The position numbers and the translations under genes are program-made. The notes beneath the pieces were generated by a model. That model was not told the DNA's origin. It made no database searches and saw only the letters and a program-made list of their open reading frames with translations. This document shows, piece by piece, positions 18,017-27,476 of a stretch of 33,063 bases of DNA (within the stretch, counting starts at the first letter, position 1; each line of letters begins with the position of its first letter). Source of the stretch: Myxococcaceae bacterium (GTDB lineage Bacteria; Myxococcota; Myxococcia; Myxococcales; UBA5297); the NCBI GenBank assembly GCA_017500825.1, contig JAFVYB010000121.1, forward strand, positions 1 through 33,063. Reading direction: 5' to 3'.

Positions 18017-18064
18017 GGTTGTGGCGCGTGGTGGGGAAAGTCCCTGTTTCGAGGAGGTCGCAAG

Positions 18065-18793
18065 ATGAGACAGACGCGAGGACGCGGCGGCGAGGGAATC
18101 GAGCTGAGGCTCGGCAACGGGCAAATCGTGGCCTTTGTGCTGGGCGCGATGGTGTTGCTCGGGCTGACATTCGCGCTCGGAATCAGGGTCGGGCAGCTGA
18201 ATGGCGAAAGCGATGCCGCCGAGGGAACGCCGCAGAAGAAGGACCGACTCGCCGCGCTCGACGCCCGCGCCCAGGCACGCGCCGCTTCCGGACACGCCAC
18301 TGACGCGCAGGGCAGGCCGAGCACTGAGTCGCTGACGTTCGCCCAGGAGCTGACACGGCCACCCGAGCCGCCCGCAGCCCCCGAAAGCGCGCCCGAACCG
18401 GCGATCAAAAAGAGCGAGATCAAGAAGGAAGAGATGCCCAAGGCCGCCGACAAGGTGGCGAGCGCGCCGGTCGCTTCTGAACCGAGGGCCCGGCCCGAGC
18501 CGCCCGCGGAGAAGAAGGGGAGTCTGTTGGCCGCCTTTGAGAAGGGTGCGACGCCCTCCGGCGCCTTTGCTCTGCAGGTGGCGTCTGTTCCGAGCGCCCA
18601 GGCGGCGCAGGACGAGGTGAAGCGCCTGACCTCCAAGGGGCTGAAGGCGTTTGTCCGCGCGGCGGAGGTCAAGGGCACCACCTATTACCGGGTCCGAATC
18701 GGCCCTTACGCCAGCAAGGCCGATGCCCAGGCGGCGCTCCCGGATGTGGCGCAGGCGAGCGGCACGCGTCCCCTCGTGGTCAGCGCCGACTGA
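18065..18793 (+). CDS. SPOR-domain membrane protein
   Basis: 242 residues from ATG 18065 with GAGGAGG upstream. A short basic cytoplasmic segment (RQTRGRGGEGIELRL) precedes one helix (VAFVLGAMVLLGLTFALGIRVG, about 22-43), then a Pro/Ala/Lys/Glu-rich periplasmic linker of about 110 residues. The C-terminal SPOR domain (about 163-240) starts FALQVASVPSAQAAQDEV and contains YYRVRIGPYASKADA. SPOR domains bind denuded glycan strands of septal peptidoglycan, so this bitopic protein probably localises at the division site, as FtsN, DedD and RlpA relatives do. That role is known for the family and inferred here. It lies between argS and surE on one strand and may be co-transcribed. The linker is long and charged but ordinary for the family. 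Confidence 0.92.
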   Translation: MRQTRGRGGEGIELRLGNGQIVAFVLGAMVLLGLTFALGIRVGQLNGESDAAEGTPQKKDRLAALDARAQARAASGHATDAQGRPSTESLTFAQELTRPPEPPAAPESAPEPAIKKSEIKKEEMPKAADKVASAPVASEPRARPEPPAEKKGSLLAAFEKGATPSGAFALQVASVPSAQAAQDEVKRLTSKGLKAFVRAAEVKGTTYYRVRIGPYASKADAQAALPDVAQASGTRPLVVSAD

Positions 18794-18920
18794 TGGTTTC
18801 GCGGCGAATGGCGCGCCTGTGACCGCGTGGTGAATGCCGCGCCCCTGGCGGGCGTTTTCGACGTTTTTTGCCCCGGCGCGAGACGTGAGCGCGGCGGCTT
18901 TGGCGGGGAGAGTTCAGGCG

Positions 18921-19688
18921 ATGCGCATCCTCATCACCAACGACGACGGCTACCTGGCGCCGGGCCTTTTGGCGCTTCGCGAGGCGCTCTGCCCGTTCGC
19001 CGAGATCACGGTGGTCGCGCCCTCGACAGAGCAGTCGGCCAAGTCGCACGCCATCACGCTGCACGCGCCGATGCGTATCCGCGAGCACGCGCCGCGCTGG
19101 TTTCACATCGACGGGACGCCGAGTGACTGCGCCTTCATCGGCATCAACCACATCATGCGCGAGGCCCCCCCCGACCTCGTCTGCGCCGGCATCAATCACG
19201 GGCCCAACGTGGGCGGCGATGTCATCTATTCGGGGACAGTGGCCGCGGCCATGGAGGCAGCCCTGATCGGTCGCCCGGCCGTCGCCTTTTCCCTGGCCAG
19301 AGGTCGCGATTTTGCCGCCGCGGCGCGACAGGCCGCCCGCCTCGTCCAGGCACTCGCCCACCGCCCGCTGGGATCGGGCCTCGTGCTCAACGTCAATTTT
19401 CCCGAAGTCGTCCGCGACGGCTTCAGCGTCACGCGCCTTGGTCGGCGAAGCTATGGGTCGAGCGTGATCGAGCGCGTCGATCCGCGCGGCAGGCCCTACG
19501 TCTGGATCGGCGGCATGGAGGCCACCTACGAGCGCGCCCAGGACACCGACTGCGAGGCGGTTTTTGTCGAAGGCCGGACCTCGATCACGCCGCTTTCGCT
19601 CGACGGCACGGCGCACGAGGCGCTGCCGATGCTGCGCGATTGGGTGGGTGAGGGGGATTTTCCCCGCGCGGACGGGCCAGAGGCCTGA
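18921..19688 (+). CDS. surE: 5'/3'-nucleotidase SurE
   Basis: 255 residues. A metal-dependent phosphatase that removes phosphate from nucleoside monophosphates and short polyphosphates. The ATG at 18921 gives the classic opening MRILITNDDG and has GGGGAG about 10 bases upstream; the frame is open further upstream without support. Metal-site residues are all visible: Asp8 and Asp9 (NDDG), Ser39 (STEQSAKS) and Asn92 (AGINHGPN), followed by VIYSGTVAAAMEA. Length is normal. The gene lies 127 bases after the SPOR gene and 57 bases before the nlpD-like gene. The surE-nlpD neighbourhood is familiar from proteobacteria (surE-pcm-nlpD-rpoS), but here pcm is missing and rpoS does not follow. Confidence 0.97.
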   Translation: MRILITNDDGYLAPGLLALREALCPFAEITVVAPSTEQSAKSHAITLHAPMRIREHAPRWFHIDGTPSDCAFIGINHIMREAPPDLVCAGINHGPNVGGDVIYSGTVAAAMEAALIGRPAVAFSLARGRDFAAAARQAARLVQALAHRPLGSGLVLNVNFPEVVRDGFSVTRLGRRSYGSSVIERVDPRGRPYVWIGGMEATYERAQDTDCEAVFVEGRTSITPLSLDGTAHEALPMLRDWVGEGDFPRADGPEA

Positions 19689-19745
19689 GACCAACAGAGG
19701 CGCGCCGCCCCTGTGAGGCCATGCGCGATTGAGGACGCTTCACGG

Positions 19746-20690
19746 ATGTCTCGACGTTCTGCCCACACCTGGCCGCCACTCGTCGCCGCGATCCTCCTGT
19801 TGTGCCTGAGTGCCTGCGCGCTCGGCCCACCGCCGCGCCCCGCTTCGCCGCCTCGTCCTGCCACCGGCGTCGAACACACAGTCCAGAAGGGCGAAACCCT
19901 GTGGCAGATCAGCCGCGCCTATGGCGTCACCATCGAGATGATCGCGCTGGCCAACGAACTCGACAGCCAGAGTCGCATCGATGCCGGCCAGAAGCTCTTC
20001 ATCCCCGGCGCCAGCCGTCCGATCGTCCAGAGCGCGCCCGTTTCGCCGCCGCGCGTCGCCCAGACAGCCAGCCCCGAACGCCCCAGGCAGCCCAAATTGC
20101 CGCCCCCGCCACCTGCCGCGCCCAAGTCTCGGCCGCCGCTGCGACCAACGCCGTCCCCGCCACCGCGCGCCACCGCCCAGAGTATGCCCACCCTGAAGTC
20201 GAGCGCCGATCAGGGCGAACGCGACCACGAAGACGCGCCGACTCCCGCGCGCCGCGCCGACCCCACGCCTGTCGCCGAGTCGAGCCAATACCTGCCGCCG
20301 CCCGCCTCGCCCGACCGCCCCCTGGCCTGGCCCGTTCGCGGCGTCCTCTACGCGCGCTTTGGCAAGCGGGCCGAAAGCGTCCACGACGGCATCGATCTCT
20401 CCGCGCCCGAGGGCACGCCCATCCGCGCCGCTGCTGACGGCCGCGTCCTCTTCAGCGCCCCCCAGCACGGCTACGGCAACCTGATCATCATCGAGCACCA
20501 GGACGGCCTGCTCACCCTCTACGCGCACAACCGCGAAAATCTGGTGAAGGAGGGCGAACGCGTCCGCCTGGGTCAGGTCATCGCCCGCGTCGGCCGTGGT
20601 TCCGCGACGAGCGGCCCCTATCTCCACTTCGAGGTGCGCGTCGGTGGCCAGCCCACCGATCCTCTGCCCTACCTGCCGCCGCCCCGGTGA
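19746..20690 (+). CDS. nlpD: NlpD-like LysM/M23 lipoprotein
   Basis: 314 residues from ATG 19746 (GAGG 11 bases upstream). A lipoprotein signal ends in LSAC (Cys24). The LysM domain (about residues 40-85, HTVQKGETLWQISRAYGV to GQKLFIPG) binds peptidoglycan. A Pro/Ala-rich linker of about 110 residues leads to an M23 LytM domain (about 195-312). The zinc ligands look intact: His213 and Asp217 in HDGID, and His294 in LHFEVR; His261 in YAHN is also present. The residue that is His in active GPHLHFE enzymes is Tyr292 here. E. coli NlpD is also degenerate and works by activating amidases such as AmiC, so an activator role is likely, though residual hydrolysis cannot be ruled out. Text such as GYGNLIIIEH and PLPYLP matches NlpD closely, as does the position after surE. 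Confidence 0.88.
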   Translation: MSRRSAHTWPPLVAAILLLCLSACALGPPPRPASPPRPATGVEHTVQKGETLWQISRAYGVTIEMIALANELDSQSRIDAGQKLFIPGASRPIVQSAPVSPPRVAQTASPERPRQPKLPPPPPAAPKSRPPLRPTPSPPPRATAQSMPTLKSSADQGERDHEDAPTPARRADPTPVAESSQYLPPPASPDRPLAWPVRGVLYARFGKRAESVHDGIDLSAPEGTPIRAAADGRVLFSAPQHGYGNLIIIEHQDGLLTLYAHNRENLVKEGERVRLGQVIARVGRGSATSGPYLHFEVRVGGQPTDPLPYLPPPR

Positions 20691-20860
20691 TCGCCTCCTC
20701 TCGCCACCTTGAATTTTTTCGCCGTCGCCCGCACGGGAGCGCCGGTCATTGCCCCAGCCTCAGCGCCGCCCTGCCCCGCGTCCCTCGCGACCCGGACACG
20801 CGTCGACGCGGACTCTGCCCACCGCCAACCGAACACCCCCACCGAAAGGAACACCGCCTC

Positions 20861-21394
20861 ATGAGAGCGCTCATCGCCTGCCTTTTCCTCTCGCTGATCC
20901 CCGGCCTCGCCCTGGCGCAGTCCACCGCCACCGGCACCAAAAAAGCCAAGACCACCGCCTCCTCCAAGAAGAGCAAGAGCTCCGGCAAATCCAGCTCGCT
21001 CGACCTCTCCAAGCTGAGCGTGCCCAACGCGCAGACGGCCACGCCCGAGGCCGACGCCGACGAGGTCATGCCGCTCGATGTGAGCAACATGCTCTTCGAC
21101 TCCCACTCCATCCGACAGGTGGTGCAGCACTACATGCCCCACATTCAGAGCTGCTACGAGAAGGTCCTCGCCACCAGCGGCCAGCGCATCGAGGGTCGCG
21201 TCTCGGTCGGCTTCATCATCGATGTCACCGGCACCGTCCTCGAAGCCCGCGCGCTGCCCAAGAAGAGCTCGGTGAGCGACGAGCGCGTCATCGACTGCGT
21301 TCTGTTGCGCGTCCGCCGCATGATCTTCCCCAAGCCGCCGGACAACCGCCGCTATCCCATCGAGTTCCCCTTCGACCTGACGGTAAAAAAGTAA
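20861..21394 (+). CDS. Secreted protein with TonB/AgmX-like C-terminal domain
   Basis: 177 residues from ATG 20861 with GAAAGGA 10 bases upstream. A Sec signal (MRALIACLFLSLIPGLALA) with an ALA-type cleavage site precedes a Lys/Ser/Thr-rich linker of about 35 residues. The C-terminal 110 residues resemble the TonB-like or AgmX/PglI domain common in Myxococcota: IRQVVQHYMPHIQSCYEKVLA, then GRVSVGFIIDVTGTV and DCVLLRVRRMIFPKP. The two cysteines (SCYEK and DCVLL) sit at positions often conserved in that family and could form a disulfide. There is no membrane anchor after cleavage, so it should be periplasmic. It is last in the argS run and is followed by a strong terminator. The exact role is unknown; envelope function is inferred. 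Confidence 0.82.
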   Translation: MRALIACLFLSLIPGLALAQSTATGTKKAKTTASSKKSKSSGKSSSLDLSKLSVPNAQTATPEADADEVMPLDVSNMLFDSHSIRQVVQHYMPHIQSCYEKVLATSGQRIEGRVSVGFIIDVTGTVLEARALPKKSSVSDERVIDCVLLRVRRMIFPKPPDNRRYPIEFPFDLTVKK

Positions 21395-21430
21395 CCCGCC
21401 CCGCGGCTTCATTTGTCGAATCAGCGAAAT

Positions 21431-21466
21431 CGCCTCGTCCGAATCGCCGGACGGGGCGTTTTTTTT
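21431..21466 (+). terminator. Intrinsic terminator after envelope gene run
   Basis: CGCCTCGTCCG (21431-21441) pairs with CGGACGGGGCG (21448-21458), 11 pairs with one G-U and a 6-base loop, followed by eight T. It lies 36 bases after the stop codon of the TonB-like gene. Confidence 0.93.
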
Positions 21467-21540
21467 GTGCGCGTTCTGATTATTCCTGTTTGTTTTGAAT
21501 CATTGTTTGATTTTTTTTGATAATTATCGGACGTTTATTT

Positions 21541-21556
21541 GCTCGATTTAATTATT
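21541..21556. repeat. AT-rich 16-mer, copy 2
   Basis: GCTCGATTTAATTATT, identical to 7697-7712. It sits in the AT-rich island between the terminator and glgB. Confidence 0.6.
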
Positions 21557-21699
21557 TAGAATTATTTTGCCCGAATTGGCGCCGTTGTTTGTTTTTAGAG
21601 GCGTTTTTTGTGGTTTGGTTGATTGGTTGGATAACGTTTGGCGTATCCGAAAAGTAATCAAAAAACGGTTGCCTTCGACAGGTCGCCGCGCTAGCCCGC

Positions 21700-21725
21700 G
21701 CCCGCCTGCCCGGCAGGGGCTTTTT
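21700..21725 (+). terminator. Terminator-like hairpin in glgB leader
   Basis: GCC (21700-21702) and CCTG (21705-21708) pair with CAGG (21714-21717) and GGC (21718-21720), with a 2-base bulge, a 5-base loop and five T. It ends 60 bases before the glgB ATG, so it would either stop upstream read-through or act as an attenuator. Confidence 0.5.
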
Positions 21726-21785
21726 CATGGAGAAATCGCCTCTCGCCGCGCCCCGCTCCCCCCCCCCTCCTTCAGGAGTTTAGCC

Positions 21786-23987
<2,202 letters not shown>

Positions 23988-24006
23988 GTGGGGTGTCACG
24001 GGCCGG

Positions 24007-24028
24007 AGGGCGGCGGAATCCGCCCTTT
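24007..24028 (+). terminator. Weak hairpin after glgB
   Basis: AGGGCGG (24007-24013) pairs with CCGCCCT (24020-24026) around a 6-base loop, followed by only two more T. Partial termination or mRNA end protection is possible. Confidence 0.35.
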
Positions 24029-24104
24029 CGGCACAGGCGCGACTGGCCGTGGCCATGAGTTTGGTCCGCGGCGCGAAGACAGGAACAGAGAGGACACGAC
24101 AGCG

Positions 24105-25220
24105 ATGCGCGACAGTCGAATGATCACCTTGGCCCACAACCTCGTGAACTACTCGTGCGGCGTGAAGGCGGGCGAGAACGTGCTCGTCGAGGCCACCGAC
24201 ATTCCGGCCGAGATGGTCGCCCTTCTGGTGCGCGAGATCCGCGCCGTGGGCGCAAACCCCTTTGTCACCCTCAAGCAGAATCGGGTGCTGCGCGAGCTCT
24301 ACAGCTGCGGCACGGCCGAGAGTCTGGAGCTGACCGGTCGATTCGAACGCGCGCGCATGGAGAACATGCAGGCCTACATCGGGCTGCGCGGTACGTTGAA
24401 TCTCTCCGAGCTCTCCGATGTCCCGCCCGAGCAGATGGCGCTCTACCAGAAACACTGGCTCAAGCAGGTCCACATGGAGATCCGCGTGCCCAGGACCAGG
24501 TGGGTCGTGCTGCGCTGGCCCTCACCCTCGATGGCGCAACAGGCTGGCAAATCGAGCGAGGCTTTCGAGGACTTTTATTTCGACGTCTGCAACCTCGATT
24601 ATGGCCGCATGTCGCGCGCCATGGATCCGCTCGTGGCGCTGATGGAGAAGACCGACCGCGTCCACATCAAAGGGCCAGGCACAGACCTCAGCTTCAGCAT
24701 CCGCGGCCTGCCGGCAATCAAGTGCGACGGCAAGATGAACATCCCCGACGGCGAGATCTTCACGGCGCCAGTGCGCGAGTCGGTGAACGGCACCATCAGT
24801 TACAACACGCCGTCGCTCTATCAGGGGACCAAGTTCGACAGCCTGAGCTTCACCTTTAAAGACGGCAGGATCGTCGAGGCCCACGGCAACCCCGCGGACC
24901 GTCTGATGCGCATTCTCGATTCAGACGAGGGCGCCCGCTACGTCGGGGAGTTCGCCATTGGTGTGAACCCGTTCATCACCGAGCCCATGCTCGATACGCT
25001 CTTCGACGAGAAGATCGCCGGCTCCATCCACTTCACGCCGGGCAACGCCTACGACGAGTGCGACAACGGCAACAAATCGAGCGTCCACTGGGACCTCGTC
25101 CTCATCCAGACGCCAGAAAAGGGTGGCGGCGAGATTCGGTTCGACGATGTCCTCGTGCGCAAAGACGGCCTTTTCGTCCTCGACGCGCAGCAGGGGCTCA
25201 ATCCCGATCGGCTTAAATAG
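24105..25220 (+). CDS. M29 family aminopeptidase
   Basis: 371 residues. A cytoplasmic two-metal aminopeptidase of the AmpS/AmpT/PepS class, removing N-terminal residues from peptides. ATG 24105 is chosen for GAGAGGA about 10 bases upstream. The N-terminal half (LAHNLVNYSCGVKAGENVLVEA) is the usual substrate-gating domain. The metal and catalytic residues line up with the thermophilic AmpT pattern: Glu217 (PDGEIFTAP), Glu282 (VGEFAIGVN), His309 (SIHFTPG), Tyr316 (NAYDE), His328 and Asp330 (SVHWDLV). There is no signal peptide. It lies 117 bases after glgB with a weak hairpin between, and 54 bases before the tautomerase gene, so co-transcription with the latter is likely. It would finish peptides produced by the S9 and M3 enzymes encoded elsewhere in the window. 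Confidence 0.94.
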   Translation: MRDSRMITLAHNLVNYSCGVKAGENVLVEATDIPAEMVALLVREIRAVGANPFVTLKQNRVLRELYSCGTAESLELTGRFERARMENMQAYIGLRGTLNLSELSDVPPEQMALYQKHWLKQVHMEIRVPRTRWVVLRWPSPSMAQQAGKSSEAFEDFYFDVCNLDYGRMSRAMDPLVALMEKTDRVHIKGPGTDLSFSIRGLPAIKCDGKMNIPDGEIFTAPVRESVNGTISYNTPSLYQGTKFDSLSFTFKDGRIVEAHGNPADRLMRILDSDEGARYVGEFAIGVNPFITEPMLDTLFDEKIAGSIHFTPGNAYDECDNGNKSSVHWDLVLIQTPEKGGGEIRFDDVLVRKDGLFVLDAQQGLNPDRLK

Positions 25221-25274
25221 TCGTTTTGCGGCCTGCCGCGCCCCGACTGCGGCCCCATCACAGGAGACAGTCAG

Positions 25275-25622
25275 ATGCCATTGCTCAAAATCGAGACCTC
25301 CGCAGCGTTGAGCGGAGAAACAACGAAAAAGGTGTTGGCCGAGGCCTCGCGCATCGTCGCCCGCGTTCTGCAAAAGCCGGAGCAATACATGATGGTCAGC
25401 CTCACACAGGCGGCCATGCTTTTCTCGGCGCAGGAGGGACCGGCGGCCTTTTGTGACTTGCGCAGCATAGGCGTGCTCTCGCCTGAGCGCTGCGCGACAC
25501 TGAGCAGTGAGTTGTGCGCCTTTTTGTCCACGTCGCTCGGCGTCGATCCGGCGCGCGTCTACCTCAACTTCACCGAGGTCGAGGCGGAACGCTGGGGATG
25601 GAACGGAACGACGTTCGGCTAG
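25275..25622 (+). CDS. MIF-type tautomerase
   Basis: 115 residues from ATG 25275 with AGGAGA 8 bases upstream. It is homologous along its full length to macrophage migration inhibitory factor and D-dopachrome tautomerase, trimeric enzymes that interconvert keto and enol forms of phenylpyruvate-like substrates. Active-site positions are kept: Pro after the initiator Met, Lys in QKPEQY, the SIG stretch (RSIGVL), and Tyr and Asn in RVYLNF. The C-terminus GWNGTTFG matches the MIF ending. The CxxC motif of animal MIF (CALC) is not complete; only its second Cys remains (AAFC). Bacterial MIF homologs are sparse. The physiological substrate is unknown. It is placed in a peptidase-tautomerase-PilZ run, with close spacing to both neighbours. 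Confidence 0.93.
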   Translation: MPLLKIETSAALSGETTKKVLAEASRIVARVLQKPEQYMMVSLTQAAMLFSAQEGPAAFCDLRSIGVLSPERCATLSSELCAFLSTSLGVDPARVYLNFTEVEAERWGWNGTTFG

Positions 25623-25700
25623 GGAATCATCTGCCGACCCAGCATTCGTTCTGGCATTCAGTCGGCGCCTCCTGTGCGTCGCGCCATTGGGAGACATTCA

Positions 25701-26354
25701 TTGGCAAAGCTCGACATTATCCAGGAGGCGCTCGGCGCGGGCGTGCAGCGCGGTGCTCTGATTCACGAGAAGACTGGGATCACCCAGCCTGTCGAAGTGG
25801 TGATGGCCGAGGACGATCGACTCTTGGCCATCGTCCAGTGTACGGAATCCGGACTCGAGCGCCTTCATCCGAGTGCCAAGGTGCGCGTTGAGATTCCCAG
25901 GGACAACGCCGTCATCCTGATTCAGGGCTTGGTGCGTGAATGTCGGGCCGAGCGCGCCTGTGAACTCGTCGAGGTCGATCTCGACTGTTTGAACGCAGAA
26001 CTGCGCCAGCGCCGCATGGACGTGCGCATTGCCTCCAGCTGCCGCATCCGTATCGGCGGCGAGGATGGCGCGTGGGACGAGACGCGCACGCTCAACATTT
26101 CAGCGGGCGGCGCGCTTGTCGTCTGCGAGAGCCGCGCGGCCGTCGGAGAGCGGGTCGAAGTCGAGTTTGAACTGGATGGCGAGCTCATCCGCTGCGCGGC
26201 CGAGGTGCTGCGTCGAGGCGTCAAGATCCATGGCGCCCACTCGCGCACCAACGCAGCCCTCAAGTTCATCGGCCTGAGCGAGGCCCAGCGGGAGAAGATC
26301 CAGCTTTTCGTGCTGCGTGCGCAGGCCGTCGCCAAGCTCGATCGCCACCGCTGA
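25701..26354 (+). CDS. YcgR-like PilZ-domain protein
   Basis: 217 residues from TTG 25701, chosen because GGGAGA lies 7 bases upstream; a GTG at 25674 in the same frame is the alternative. Residues 1-95 look like a PilZN/YcgR-N-type beta domain (LIHEKTGITQPVEVVMAEDDRLLAIV, split over two strands). Residues 100-210 are a PilZ domain with both halves of the cyclic-di-GMP motif: the Arg cluster RQRRMDVR (about 100-107) and NISAGG (about 131-136), then GALVVCESRAAVGERVEVEF. It is therefore expected to bind cyclic di-GMP in the cytoplasm and affect motility or envelope output; the target is unknown. It follows the tautomerase gene by 78 bases and converges with the zinc-ribbon gene. Confidence 0.88.
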   Translation: MAKLDIIQEALGAGVQRGALIHEKTGITQPVEVVMAEDDRLLAIVQCTESGLERLHPSAKVRVEIPRDNAVILIQGLVRECRAERACELVEVDLDCLNAELRQRRMDVRIASSCRIRIGGEDGAWDETRTLNISAGGALVVCESRAAVGERVEVEFELDGELIRCAAEVLRRGVKIHGAHSRTNAALKFIGLSEAQREKIQLFVLRAQAVAKLDRHR

Positions 26355-26386
26355 GACCTCAATCGCGGCGTGAACAGGTGTCGGAT

Positions 26387-26890
26387 TCAGCCGACGCCGA
26401 GATAGAGCCCGCAATCGGGACACTCTTCAGGCGATCCGTCGAAATTCGCGCCACAGGCAGGACAGCGCTTTTCGCCTTCAGCGTCGAGATCGACCATCGC
26501 TTCCATCGCGTCCAGAGAGACCTCATCGTCACTGGCAGCCAACGCCCGGTGCGCCGCGCGCAACACCTCGATGGCGGCCTCCACGTCTTCGGGCAGCACA
26601 GCGATAAAAAAGGTCGGTCCACAGCATCCCCGCGTTGGCTGGCAAAGCGCCTTCTCATCGCCCATCAGCATGGCGTCGACGCCACCGGCCTGGATCGTCT
26701 CCACCATCTGCGTCGCCTCGCGATAGCGCGCTTTGGCAATTTGGACGGCCTCGCCCGCAGCGACGGCTTGACGCAGGCGCTCCTGCTTATCCTCTCGAGC
26801 CTCGGGCAAAGCCTCGACAAGCGCGCATTCACAATGAGCACAGCGCTCAATTCCTTCGCGATATTCTGAATGGCATTCAGGACAATACAT
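26387..26890 (-). CDS. Zinc-ribbon protein with DUF2007-like core
   Basis: 167 residues, ATG at 26888-26890 with AGGAGG 9 bases upstream. A four-cysteine ribbon opens the protein (YCPECHSEY and CAHCECAL) and a second closes it (RCPACGANF and ECPDCGLYLG). The middle (about 40-120) has an alpha-beta layout, with MVETIQAGGVDAMLMGDE, then FIAVLPEDVEAAIEVLRA, as in DUF2007 putative signal-transducing proteins, which resemble PII/ACT folds. An extra CCGP sits in the core. Soluble and cytoplasmic. The arrangement suggests a metal-stabilised regulator or adaptor; ligand and partner are unknown. It is monocistronic, convergent with the PilZ gene across 32 bases. Confidence 0.85.
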   Translation of the reverse strand: MYCPECHSEYREGIERCAHCECALVEALPEAREDKQERLRQAVAAGEAVQIAKARYREATQMVETIQAGGVDAMLMGDEKALCQPTRGCCGPTFFIAVLPEDVEAAIEVLRAAHRALAASDDEVSLDAMEAMVDLDAEGEKRCPACGANFDGSPEECPDCGLYLGVG

Positions 26891-27476
26891 TTGAAGTGCT
26901 CCTCCTGGTGTTTGGCCCCGCGTTGGCGTCTATTTGTCCACCGCTCTCAAGGGCGCGTCCTCTTCTTTCAGCCGTTTCGCGAAATCAACAGGAGAATCAT
27001 CGCGCCATTTACCAGCGCTCCGGCGCCGAACGTGGCGTCAAGAACGCATTGATTCCTTTGGCGACGTTCGTTTTGTGCCGCGTGGCGCTTTGCATCAAAA
27101 ACGCGTTATGCGACACGGAATTTGGCCGATTGGTGTTATTTTAATGAAACGGCGTTGTTTGGCGCTGGGTTTGTATTTTCGCGCGTCTTCTTAATAATGA
27201 TTTCTCCTGGCAGACGCATTCTCCCCGTGGTCTGGCGACGGGCTTCTTCGCGTGGGAAGAGTGGCTCGCTTGGCGTTTGTCGCGACTTGCGCCCCTCAAT
27301 GTTGAGTTCGCGCTCTTGACACCCCAGTCTCGCGATGCTAGCTTCCGCCGCCTTTCGGCTCAGAAACCGAAAAAGTCTAATAAAATCAAGAGGTTAGCGG
27401 ATTTTGGCGCCTTGGGATATGGTCGGCTCAGGCGCTTCTCTTTGGGAAACCAACCGTTCTGGAGGTCAAGAAAGCG
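26891..27476. other. Long spacer upstream of motor operon
   Basis: 586 bases with falling GC and no supportable gene; short frames here have no ribosome site or known similarity. The left part is the promoter region of the zinc-ribbon gene. The right part holds the promoter at 27316-27344, followed by a 5' leader of about 125 bases. No tRNA or riboswitch was recognised. Confidence 0.5.
27316..27344 (+). promoter_or_regulatory. Sigma-70 promoter of motor operon
   Basis: A perfect TTGACA (27316-27321), a 17-base spacer and TAGCTT (27339-27344) form the best promoter in the window. Transcription would start near 27351, about 125 bases before the ExbB-like ATG. Confidence 0.75.

Larger units (their letters stand above)
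21395..21785. other. AT-rich spacer upstream of glgB
   Basis: 391 bases with no supportable gene. In order it holds an intrinsic terminator (21431-21466), an AT-rich island with the 16-mer at 21541-21556, an imperfect inverted repeat (TTGGATA at 21627-21633 facing TATCCGAA at 21644-21651) that could be an operator, and a terminator-like hairpin at 21700-21725 ahead of the glgB start. The frame leading into glgB stays open upstream, but the ribosome site supports only ATG 21786. Confidence 0.5.

Noticed and set aside
18834..18920. Upstream start for SurE adding 29 residues
   Set aside because: SurE begins MRILITNDDG across the family, and GGGGAG sits correctly before 18921.
26891..27315. Small genes or an RNA in the 586-base spacer
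   Set aside because: Short frames lack ribosome sites and recognisable products, and no tRNA-like fold was seen by eye.
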